Below are positions 8,766 through 15,610 of a stretch of DNA of 23,867 bases, in pieces. The DNA is taken from positions 1-23,867 of the IMG/VR virus record IMGVR_UViG_3300030202_000372, one strand, 5' to 3'. This DNA is from a virus. Numbering within the stretch: the first letter of the stretch is position 1; every line of letters begins with the position of its first letter. A model generated the notes under the pieces. It saw only the letters and a program-made list of their open reading frames with translations. It did not search any database and was not told the origin of the DNA. The position numbers were made by a program, and so were the translations under genes.

Positions 8766-10951
8766 TATCTTCTTCCATCTGGTTGTACATCTAATCTAAA
8801 AGTTCCTAACTTCCAATCTTGACTAGTTGATGTATTTTCTATTTTTAATGCAACAGCTCTTGCTCTAGCACGAGTATCTACTTTTTGTGTAGATGTAGTT
8901 ATGTCAAATGGTCCAAGAGAAGAACTTGCAGATGTGTCGTTTGGAAAGTCTCTTAGATTTAATGTAATTCTAGTATTACCAGTTTGTGATATAAAATCAG
9001 GTATAAATCTTCTTATCTTCATTAAAAATTCTCCATCACCTCTAAATGTTGCAACACCTGTTTGTTGTCCGGTAGAGGATCTTGCTTGTGTAATATCATA
9101 ATCTCCAGAAGTAATGTTGGCTGTTATTGCAGTTATAGTTCCATTTCTATTTTGATCTACTCCCGTTTCGTGTTCATAGTATGATGTTCTACCCTCAGTA
9201 TTTCCTATAACATCAAAAGAAGTATCTGTAGCAGCATCATAAGATAATGCATGTGGTAAACCAAATACAGCAGAGTCCCTCCACATTGTTCTAGCTAAAG
9301 TTCCTACAGTCCATACAGGTCTCTGTGGTGATGAATCAAAATAATTATAGGCAACCATTTTATTTACTACAGAAGAAGTTGAAGATGGGTAAAACCATAT
9401 AACTTCACCAAATAAATTATTTAATCCTGCAGATATCATTTGATTACCAGAATCAATATTTATATCATCGTATACATGATCTTCTACTAAACATGGTAAT
9501 GACTCTAATCTACCAGCATATCTAAAGAAACCATTCTCTGACATCCAATACGCAGCACCATCAACTTCAACACATGCGTTCTGTCCTGCAAGTCCACAGT
9601 TAGTTCCAACTTGTGCAAAAGCAAAAGTAAATGGTTGACCAACAAAACGTTGAGTGAACAAAGCAGTATCAGTCCATACATAAATAGCATCTCTACCTCT
9701 AATTGCTCCTCTGATCTGTGATCCGTCGGCCAGTCTTTGTGTACCAGCTGTATTGGTTGCTGTAGGTACATATGTATTTATATCCTCTTGATCAGAGAAT
9801 CTAATAAACATGTCATCTTGTGTAGATGTATTTCCAATAGTTGTTTCTGTTCCAAAAAATACTAAGTGTCTATCTGGTGTAGATACAATCATGTGTCTTG
9901 ATGCAGTGGGTGCACCAGATATAATTGTTGCTCTTGTTGATGTTGCATTTGTTAATGAAGAGTCCCATTCAAAACAAGCACCATCGTGAATTAAACATAT
10001 TGCTTTGTCACCAAAATTATCTAATGACCACATCCCTGGTTCAAGGACCAAGTCTCCTGATGCGGCTTCACCCCATGCAACATAGTCTGTTGAGTTCGTA
10101 ACTGTTGCACCATCACTGTGAGAAGCAGCAGTTGTTCCTGCTACACCTCTTGTTAGACCTGTAAGTGTGTTTCCACTAACACCTGTGTAAGATATTTCTT
10201 CACTATCTATTATAATAAAATTAGTCCCAGAACTTGGGAACTGTGACGAGTCAGCTAATGTAAGAGTTGTAACAGCTGAATTAATGGCGCCATTTAATGT
10301 GGTTGTGTTAGCTCCTGCATCTTCACCACCCCAAGAACCTAATCCATATCCAAAACCTTTTGCTTGAACAGCTGGACCAACCGTATAATATTTTTGTATT
10401 CTTATGCCCCCAGATGTTGTTGCGCCAGATCCAGATTCATTAGAAGGCATTGTTATTGTCACTGTTGTATTTGTTGGTGTAGATACAACCATAAATTTTT
10501 TGTCGTCAAAATCAGAGGCACTAAAATTAGAATTAGTTATAGCAGTAAAATTATCCATTAATAATATATCTCCTGAAACTAAATTATGTGCAGAGGGATA
10601 AGTTATTGTTACAGTCGGTGATCCATTGGTTGTACTAAATGCACTTGTAAGAGTTGTTGTTGATTGAATAGGATGTATGTCATAAAACACACCACCAGAA
10701 AAAGCGTATAAAATCCTGTTTGTTCCTATAATTGCATATTTTCTAGATAGACTATTAATAAAGTGGTGTAGACCTCTTCCAGCACCTGTTAATTCATTTT
10801 GATTTGTATTGCCTAATTGATTCCAACCACCCATTTTTTCAGGTGTGCCATATCTAAATCTAACATTATCACAATCTACCCATTGACCTTCTGCGGTAGT
10901 TTCTGATATTTGTTTATTGATACCTGGCTGAAATCCTATTTTTTGTAACAT
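8765..10951 (-). CDS. Tail nozzle / tail accessory protein (P22 gp10- or T7 gp12-like role, 728 aa)
   Basis: The N-terminus holds the marine-phage nozzle signature QPGINKQ (residues 8-14), EGQWVDCDNVRFRYGTPEKM (21-40) and GGWNQLG. Two apparently inserted small beta domains follow. One at about 97-190 contains YPSAHNLVSGDILLM and Thr/Val strands. One at about 216-287 contains FPSSGTNFIIIDSEEISYTG and LTRGVAGTTAASHSDGATV, a mobile domain common in phage and surface proteins. After about residue 290 come beta-propeller-like strands with repeated blade-like phrases (SGDLVLEPGMWSLDNFGDKA, RHMIVSTPDRHLVFFG, RGRDAIYVWTDTALF, MSENGFFRYAGR). Such proteins form the distal tube of short tails. This gene is separated from the oxygenase array by 113 bp holding a promoter-like element and a hairpin. 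Only a weak AGG ribosome site lies seven bases before the ATG. Specific membership of P22 gp10 versus T7 gp12 is not resolved. Confidence 0.75.
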   Translation of the reverse strand: MLQKIGFQPGINKQISETTAEGQWVDCDNVRFRYGTPEKMGGWNQLGNTNQNELTGAGRGLHHFINSLSRKYAIIGTNRILYAFSGGVFYDIHPIQSTTTLTSAFSTTNGSPTVTITYPSAHNLVSGDILLMDNFTAITNSNFSASDFDDKKFMVVSTPTNTTVTITMPSNESGSGATTSGGIRIQKYYTVGPAVQAKGFGYGLGSWGGEDAGANTTTLNGAINSAVTTLTLADSSQFPSSGTNFIIIDSEEISYTGVSGNTLTGLTRGVAGTTAASHSDGATVTNSTDYVAWGEAASGDLVLEPGMWSLDNFGDKAICLIHDGACFEWDSSLTNATSTRATIISGAPTASRHMIVSTPDRHLVFFGTETTIGNTSTQDDMFIRFSDQEDINTYVPTATNTAGTQRLADGSQIRGAIRGRDAIYVWTDTALFTQRFVGQPFTFAFAQVGTNCGLAGQNACVEVDGAAYWMSENGFFRYAGRLESLPCLVEDHVYDDINIDSGNQMISAGLNNLFGEVIWFYPSSTSSVVNKMVAYNYFDSSPQRPVWTVGTLARTMWRDSAVFGLPHALSYDAATDTSFDVIGNTEGRTSYYEHETGVDQNRNGTITAITANITSGDYDITQARSSTGQQTGVATFRGDGEFLMKIRRFIPDFISQTGNTRITLNLRDFPNDTSASSSLGPFDITTSTQKVDTRARARAVALKIENTSTSQDWKLGTFRLDVQPDGRR

Positions 10952-11013
10952 ATAAAAACCTGTTTATTAGATGTTATAGCAGATTATGGCTAATTTCAAT
11001 AGGTTTAAAGCAA

Positions 11014-11038
11014 GGGGAATCTGTGGTGGATCATCCCC
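11014..11038 (-). other. G-rich hairpin in the leader of the nozzle gene
   Basis: On the minus strand GGGGA-TG-ATC pairs with GAT-TCCCC around a seven-base loop, giving an eight-pair stem with a two-base bulge. The left part lies in a run of six Gs. The adjoining bases TTGCTTTAAACC give only a weak U tract, so this is not a convincing terminator. It would lie just after the start site predicted for the promoter at 11051-11079 and could be a leader structure for mRNA stability or attenuation. Confidence 0.45.
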
Positions 11039-11050
11039 CCGCAAGCCTAA

Positions 11051-11079
11051 TGTATAGATTATTTTTAAATTTTTGTCAA
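11051..11079 (-). promoter_or_regulatory. Candidate sigma-70 promoter for the nozzle/ejection operon
   Basis: On the minus strand TTGACA (11079-11074, perfect -35) is followed by exactly 17 AT-rich bases and TATACA (11056-11051, four of six -10 matches). The -35 lies inside the last codons of the 211-aa oxygenase gene, and the -10 is in the largest gap of this half of the window. It would start transcripts about 90 bases before the nozzle ATG, allowing the tail and ejection genes to be expressed independently of the oxygenase array. Host sigma-70 use is inferred. Confidence 0.6.
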
Positions 11080-11700
11080 CTTAACACCTCTAAATGAAGA
11101 AGGCAAACCTACCAAAGGTCTCTTATCTAAGTAGTTTTCTTTAGCATTTTTAGCGTTAGCTTTATTGTAATGTAGAAATACTTGTCCACAGTTATCACCT
11201 TTAAATTCATCTCTCCAATGTTCAAGTTCACATCCAGAATAAATTAACATATCTCCAGGTTTTAAATCTACTTTTATACCTGCTTGACCTCTCTTACCCG
11301 TTGGATCAAGATATATTGGCCAAGGATCACCACCTAAATTTAAAGTAGTAGATATTTCGCATGAATATCTATCTTTGTGACGAGCCAAAATATCACCTTC
11401 TTTGTAGATTCTTGCATAGGAATATGTAGGACTTAACTCAATACCGGTGTGTTTTTCCATCACTGGTTTTACTTCCTCTAGTAAAGTTTCCATTGCAATG
11501 TCGCTGTAATGTGAATAAGTGTTTGGAACTTGCCCATCATTCCACGCACCAAAATATTCTGTAAAAGGTGATATATATTTTTGATCAAATAAAAATCTTG
11601 CAACTTCTCTTTTGTTTAAAAAATATTTATAAACAAAATTTGCTAATTTAGGTGATATGGCTTTTTTTAATATTGTATATTTATTTTTTTTAAAACTCAT
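11065..11700 (-). CDS. 2OG-Fe(II) oxygenase-like protein, HxD type (211 aa), eighth of array
   Basis: The core reads YARIYKEGDILARHKDRYSC, with the candidate iron ligands His108 and Asp110 (HKD). After the beta phrase EISTTLNLGGDPWPIYLD comes GDMLIYSGCELEHWRDEF with His161. The position where an Arg usually salt-bridges 2-oxoglutarate (before the last strand) is occupied by CGQVFLHY, so the co-substrate Arg is not obvious; Arg163 two residues after His161 is the nearest. I recall the phrase GCELEHWR...QVFLHY from cyanophage proteins annotated as 2OG oxygenases. It is the last gene of the array, overlaps the preceding one by ATGA, and its 3' end contains the -35 of the next promoter. A hand-counted 60-base sample (11101-11160) is 22/60 G+C, closer to the backbone than the array core. 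Confidence 0.75.
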   Translation of the reverse strand: MSFKKNKYTILKKAISPKLANFVYKYFLNKREVARFLFDQKYISPFTEYFGAWNDGQVPNTYSHYSDIAMETLLEEVKPVMEKHTGIELSPTYSYARIYKEGDILARHKDRYSCEISTTLNLGGDPWPIYLDPTGKRGQAGIKVDLKPGDMLIYSGCELEHWRDEFKGDNCGQVFLHYNKANAKNAKENYLDKRPLVGLPSSFRGVKLTKI

Positions 11701-12287
11701 TTTGGTGTTACTGATAAATTAAATGATAAACTTATTCTATCTTCGTTTGAATTATTTTTTTCAACAAGATGCTCTACATATCCAGGAAACATTACAAATC
11801 TATTTTCTTCAGGTTGTATAAAAAAACTATCACAGTTCAATACATTAGTTTCTTTTGCTGGTAAATCAGCAATGCCATCCATTCTATAGGTACTATTTTT
11901 TATTAAAACTAAATTTCCACAATCTTGCGGTGTTTTTAAATAATACACACACGCAAACTCAGAACAAGGATGAACGTGCGGTCTATTTTTATTTCCTTTA
12001 TTATTTATGTTTAACCAAGCATTTTTTACTTTAATATCTAATTGACAATCAAACGCATAAGTGTGTATGTTTTCTGTAATAATTGTTTGCAGCTTACCTA
12101 TTAGGTTTTGAAATTCAATAGAGTCTTTCATTCCTTTAGTTTGATAACCTCCTACATTTGTTTTTTGTTGTGAAGGTTCTCTAGATTTTATTTTGTAAAC
12201 CAACTTTATTAAAGCTTCTTTTTCTAAATTCGTGTCCTTGACATCTTCTACAAATACTGGCGTAGAAAACATAGTAAAATGTGTCAT
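11697..12287 (-). CDS. 2OG-Fe(II) oxygenase-like protein, HxH type of the TIGR02466/PF13759 kind (196 aa), seventh of array
   Basis: The N-terminus MFSTPVFVED and the phrase KNAWLNIN before RPHVHPCSEFACVYYLKTP (His104, His106) match the general pattern of the 'putative 2OG-Fe(II) oxygenase' family TIGR02466, where HxHP-S is followed by a YYL strand. The distal half is NRFVMFPGYVEHLVEKNNS with His173, then EDRISLSFNL with Arg184 as the likely 2OG-binding residue. The usual HxD aspartate is a histidine here, so the iron site may be HxH...H or may use another ligand. It overlaps both neighbours by four bases (ATGA). Substrate unknown; a cytosolic enzyme is expected. Confidence 0.8.
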   Translation of the reverse strand: MTHFTMFSTPVFVEDVKDTNLEKEALIKLVYKIKSREPSQQKTNVGGYQTKGMKDSIEFQNLIGKLQTIITENIHTYAFDCQLDIKVKNAWLNINNKGNKNRPHVHPCSEFACVYYLKTPQDCGNLVLIKNSTYRMDGIADLPAKETNVLNCDSFFIQPEENRFVMFPGYVEHLVEKNNSNEDRISLSFNLSVTPK

Positions 12288-12871
12288 AGTGTTACCTTTG
12301 ATGTTGGACCACCCAAGTCTCCTTTAGGTAATGCATTAAAAGCTATTGAGTATCTATCTTCTTTTCCATGATATTTGTTTATTTGATGATAGATATAATT
12401 AGGAAAAAGAATCATTTCATTTTTATTACTTTCAATATAATAAGATAAAGAGTTGTATTGATTATATTCCGTGGGTTCTATATTCCAAAAATCACTTTCA
12501 TATGGTTTATGTATTTTTATTTGATTACTATCTTTTAAATAAAAAACACCACTTAAAATACAATGAGAATGTTTATGCATTGATGAATACCCCCCTGTTT
12601 TAGTTTTAGTGGCCCAAGCTTCAATAATTCTAAATTTTACATTTAATTTCATTTTATCATTTAACCAATCATCACAAGCTTGCATGACACTTTTTTTTAA
12701 ATTAGGTAGTTGATCTAACAATGATTTACAATCAGAACTTCTTAAACAATCTTTGCCTTCAATAGGAACGTATGTTAAATTTTTTAAAGTATCTAATATT
12801 TCGTCACAGTCTAAATTAAATTTATATTTTAATATAGGTTCTGCAAATAAATTTAAATTTTCTACATTCAT
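12284..12871 (-). CDS. 2OG-Fe(II) oxygenase-like protein, HxH type (195 aa), sixth of array
   Basis: The beginning NLFAEPILKYKF and the core EAWATKTKTGGYSSMHKHSH (His99, His101, His103), then ILSGVFYLKD, fit the TIGR02466-like pattern. The distal motif NEMILFPNYIYHQINKYHGK supplies His162 (or His168), and EDRYSIAFNALPKGDLG supplies Arg173. The ending IAFNALPKG-G is recognisable from homologous marine phage and bacterial proteins. It starts in an ATGA overlap with the 155-aa gene and ends in an ATGA overlap with the 196-aa gene. A hand count of 12421-12480 gives 14/60 G+C, lower than the flanking structural genes, while 12301-12360 gives 22/60. Substrate unknown. Confidence 0.8.
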   Translation of the reverse strand: MNVENLNLFAEPILKYKFNLDCDEILDTLKNLTYVPIEGKDCLRSSDCKSLLDQLPNLKKSVMQACDDWLNDKMKLNVKFRIIEAWATKTKTGGYSSMHKHSHCILSGVFYLKDSNQIKIHKPYESDFWNIEPTEYNQYNSLSYYIESNKNEMILFPNYIYHQINKYHGKEDRYSIAFNALPKGDLGGPTSKVTL

Positions 12872-13335
12872 ATTTTTTTAAAATCCATAGCAATTGTTAT
12901 TCTTTCTTCTTTACATTTCATAACACTGTGTGGTGTTTGTGAATCAAATAATACTAACATTCCATTTCTTTCAGGTATGGGAATTACTTTATTATTTAAA
13001 TCATAAAAAATCAAGGGGTTATATTTAGAAGATTTAATTATTAAGATAGAACTTATAACGTCTTTTTTATGATCATGTAATTTTGCGTGATCTCCTTTTT
13101 CGTAAAAATTTACCCAATAACATTTCATTTTCCATTTATCATTAGTAATTCTAAATAAATTTTCACAGATATCTTTTTCTAATACTTTAAAAAAATTATA
13201 GCTTGGGTTAAATCCTGAAGTTTTTGCCTCTACTGAATTTAATTTTTTTGTCCACCCATCTTTTTCTTTATATATAAAATTTTTAATATTGTTATTAACT
13301 TTTTTATTAATGTATGAAATAGTAAAATTAATCAT
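12868..13335 (-). CDS. Short 2OG-Fe(II) oxygenase-like protein, HxH type (155 aa), fifth of array
   Basis: This is the shortest member. It keeps the double-stranded beta-helix core: CYWVNFYEKGDHAKLHDHKK (His87, His89), VISSILIIKSSKYNPLIFYD, then GMLVLFDSQTPHSVMKC (His136) and EERITIAMDF (Arg145). The N-terminal lid found in the longer members is reduced. It overlaps the upstream gene by eight bases, the deepest overlap in the array, and the downstream gene by four. The region encoding its N-terminus is extremely AT-rich (13261-13320 counts 5/60 G+C). It could be a minimal active oxygenase or a degenerate cupin; the intact His/His/Arg set favours activity. Confidence 0.72.
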   Translation of the reverse strand: MINFTISYINKKVNNNIKNFIYKEKDGWTKKLNSVEAKTSGFNPSYNFFKVLEKDICENLFRITNDKWKMKCYWVNFYEKGDHAKLHDHKKDVISSILIIKSSKYNPLIFYDLNNKVIPIPERNGMLVLFDSQTPHSVMKCKEERITIAMDFKKI

Positions 13336-13900
13336 AAAAATTATACGCTAAAGTAATTCTAGTTAAGTCTTCTTTTTGAGCTTCAACAGAATGATCCAAA
13401 TCAGATTTAAACATAATTAAAGTATCTTTTTTTGGTTCAATAAAATAAGTCTTCCAAGTATATATGTTGTTAGGATCAAAATCAGGTGTGTTTGGGTTGT
13501 CAGGTAAAGGACTTTTAAAATGAGTTTTAGCAGAATTAGAATCTGCTTTTAAATAATAAATAACAGAGATCAAAGCAAAATTATGATTGTGCCATTCTTG
13601 ATAGTCTTTTTTATTATACAAATTAAACCAACCGGTTGTTTTATTTAAATTAAGTTTTTTAAATCCTAAAACATTAGCAAATAAATTTACTTCTTTTACT
13701 ATCCAATTATTTAAATCTTTAAATTTATCATCTTTGTAAATATTGTATGTGTACGAAGAGTTAAAAACATTTTTACTTAACCAATGTTTTCCTCCTTGTT
13801 CAACTTTTTTTGATAAATTAAAACAATGATCAATTAGATGTTTTGTGTCTACAGAATTGTTTTTAACAATATTTAAAGGAGTGGGAAATAAATTAATCAT
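13328..13900 (-). CDS. 2OG-Fe(II) oxygenase-like protein, HxH type of the TIGR02466/PF13759 kind (190 aa), fourth of array
   Basis: It opens with LFPTPLNIVKNN, the FPTP start typical of TIGR02466-like proteins. The core is TTGWFNLYNKKDYQEWHNHN (His104, His106), FALISVIYYLK, then KDTLIMFKSDLDHSVEAQ (His170) and EDLTRITLAYNF (Arg181). The 2OG oxygenase fold is therefore well supported, with His instead of Asp in the HxD position. The insertion KSPLPDNPNTPDFDPNN between the two halves is Pro/Asp-rich and probably a loop over the active site. It overlaps the upstream gene by ATGA and the downstream gene by eight bases, so translation is probably coupled. Confidence 0.82.
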   Translation of the reverse strand: MINLFPTPLNIVKNNSVDTKHLIDHCFNLSKKVEQGGKHWLSKNVFNSSYTYNIYKDDKFKDLNNWIVKEVNLFANVLGFKKLNLNKTTGWFNLYNKKDYQEWHNHNFALISVIYYLKADSNSAKTHFKSPLPDNPNTPDFDPNNIYTWKTYFIEPKKDTLIMFKSDLDHSVEAQKEDLTRITLAYNFYD

Positions 13901-14463
13901 TTGGGTTCAGAATATTGATAATTAAACCAACCTGTTACTATCCATTTATCTATTTTACAGGGTAGACCTCTATGACGATGAGTAAAATCACTAGGCCATA
14001 AAACAGTTAAACCTTTTCTAGGTTCAATTTTTAATTTTTGCCAATAAAATTCAGTTTCACCACCATCTCCTAGATTAACATCATTTAAATAAGTCATAAA
14101 AACAACTTGTCTGTCACAAGTTTCTAAGGCCCCTCTTTCGTAATGGTATTTAAAAAAGCCGCCTTCATCTGCTTCATAGTGTTGTATATTTGTTCCAAGT
14201 TTTGATGTTTGTAAAAAACCTTTTATAAAATAAAATTTCATATAATCACTTACAAAGTGAGATATTTCTTGAAAATATTTTTTTATAAAAGGAGTATTAT
14301 TATTATTTAAAAAGGATACATCAGTAGAATTTTTTACTTGTAAATCTATTCCCGAACTAACAGTTCCTTTTCCTTTGTATTCAGTATTATTTTTGTGGTA
14401 CTCTATAAATTGATCACACAAATTTATATCATTTAATTGATATGTTTTTATAAAAGTTTCCAT
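13897..14463 (-). CDS. Prolyl 4-hydroxylase-like 2OG-Fe(II) oxygenase, HxE type (188 aa), third of array
   Basis: The core NIQHYEADEGGFFKYHYERG contains His107-Tyr-Glu109, followed by RQVVFMTYLNDVNLGDGGET (the GG-ET phrase after the major strand is typical of P4Hc/PF13640-type enzymes), then GLTVLWPSDFTHRHRG with His162/His164, and KWIVTGWFNY, where Lys173 would bind the 2OG carboxylate. Animal and plant prolyl 4-hydroxylases use HxD with a Lys; the Glu here is a conservative change I recall from phage homologues. Known members hydroxylate Pro or other residues in proteins. It is the best candidate in the array for a protein-modifying enzyme. It overlaps the upstream gene by one base and the downstream by four. 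Confidence 0.82.
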   Translation of the reverse strand: METFIKTYQLNDINLCDQFIEYHKNNTEYKGKGTVSSGIDLQVKNSTDVSFLNNNNTPFIKKYFQEISHFVSDYMKFYFIKGFLQTSKLGTNIQHYEADEGGFFKYHYERGALETCDRQVVFMTYLNDVNLGDGGETEFYWQKLKIEPRKGLTVLWPSDFTHRHRGLPCKIDKWIVTGWFNYQYSEPK

Positions 14464-14954
14464 TACCTATAATTTATATTTATATTAAATCTAGCTTTCG
14501 CATTTGTACAAGTTGAACTAGCGTGTTTTTTATTTCCTTCAAAAAATAAAATTCTATTTTCCTTAGAATCAATTTTTTTATTTTCAAACGATGTAAAACC
14601 ATCACACGTGTTTAAAGAAAACAAAGCTGACTTATGTTCATAAGGATAATCTACATGTAATTCATTTATATTTATTTTTTCAGATCTAGGATATAAATTT
14701 ACCACAACTCTAATAACTTCATTATGGGGTATAAAAAATAATAAATTTTTAGTAAATAAATTCCAATAACCACTTGGAGTATTATCTAAAAATACATTAT
14801 GAGTCATATAATAACTTAAATCTTTTTGATCATTTTTATGATTTATATTTATTTTTTCTTGAAAATACCAAGGAAAATAAGAACTAAATATTTCTTTCTT
14901 TAATATATTTAAATTTTCTTGCGGTAAAAAATTATCTTTTATTTCGTAATTCAT
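14463..14954 (-). CDS. 2OG-Fe(II) oxygenase-like protein, HxD type (163 aa), second of array
   Basis: The core VVVNLYPRSEKININELHVD (His100, Asp102) continues YPYEHKSALFSLNTCDGFT, then NRILFFEGNKKHASSTCTN (His144) and AKARFNININYR (Arg155). The HVDYPYEHK...LNTCDG...CTNAKAR pattern is one I recall from T4-like cyanophages, where it is annotated as a 2OG-Fe(II) oxygenase. The His/Asp/His/Arg set is complete, so catalysis is plausible. It overlaps both neighbours by one base (TAATG). The start of this gene's downstream end is AT-rich (14461-14520 counts 13/60 G+C). Substrate unknown. Confidence 0.8.
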   Translation of the reverse strand: MNYEIKDNFLPQENLNILKKEIFSSYFPWYFQEKININHKNDQKDLSYYMTHNVFLDNTPSGYWNLFTKNLLFFIPHNEVIRVVVNLYPRSEKININELHVDYPYEHKSALFSLNTCDGFTSFENKKIDSKENRILFFEGNKKHASSTCTNAKARFNININYR

Positions 14955-15571
14955 TATCTATAACTATTCCCATCATTCCAAATCACTAAACTATATCTTG
15001 TGCCAGAAGTTACTGGTTTAACTCTATGCCAAACAAAAGATGGGAAAACTATAATAGTTCCTTTAGTTGCTATATTTCTAAGATCATGTGCTTTTCTTTT
15101 AAAATCAGGACGTTCATCTGTTGCTAATTCTAGTTGTCCTCCTTCATATTCTTTAAAATCATTTAAACAAACAGTAACGGATAACTTTCTCATTAAACCT
15201 ACAAACTCAATTGAGGGTGCTTCCTTAGCAGAACCTTCTTTTACTTTTTGATAAGGTTTTACCCAAGCATCTACATGCCAATCGTAAAACTGACCTGGTT
15301 GGTAAACAGTAAATTGACATTTTTCGCTTCTACTAAATTCATAATTCCAACCAGCGTTTTTATTTGCTTTATGCACATAAGGCATAATTTCTTTATATAT
15401 CCAAGGATCATTTAACCAAGCAACGTTTGATTTTCTTATTTTACCATTTAAAGAAGCGTCACCAACAACTGCATTTTCTGTTGTATGTTGTAAACCATAT
15501 CTTACAATATCATCACATAAACGTTTTGGTACGGCACTTTTAAAATACCAATACAAATACTCTATATTCAT
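14954..15571 (-). CDS. PKHD/PiuC-type 2OG-Fe(II) hydroxylase (205 aa), first of array
   Basis: This is the clearest member. CQFTVYQPGQFYDWHVDAWV carries His99 and Asp101, LSVTVCLNDFKEYEGGQLEL is the conserved second block, and GTIIVFPSFVWHRVKPVTSG carries His182, followed by TRYSLVIW with Arg192. This order is diagnostic of the P4Hc/PKHD hydroxylase family (YbiX/PiuC-like). Some 39 bases separate it from the upstream fibre gene, with no hairpin and no visible Shine-Dalgarno before the ATG, so its initiation may be leaderless-like, weak, or dependent on upstream translation. It has G+C like the backbone (15001-15060 counts 21/60), in contrast to the middle of the array. It overlaps the next gene by one base (TAATG). 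Confidence 0.9.
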   Translation of the reverse strand: MNIEYLYWYFKSAVPKRLCDDIVRYGLQHTTENAVVGDASLNGKIRKSNVAWLNDPWIYKEIMPYVHKANKNAGWNYEFSRSEKCQFTVYQPGQFYDWHVDAWVKPYQKVKEGSAKEAPSIEFVGLMRKLSVTVCLNDFKEYEGGQLELATDERPDFKRKAHDLRNIATKGTIIVFPSFVWHRVKPVTSGTRYSLVIWNDGNSYR

Positions 15572-15610
15572 TCTATGGTTTTTATATACTAGAAATGTAT
15601 ATATGTCTAA

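Noticed and set aside
11001-11045. The G-rich hairpin as an intrinsic terminator of the oxygenase array
   Set aside because: It has no real U tract after the stem and lies downstream of the promoter -10, so it more likely belongs to the nozzle leader.
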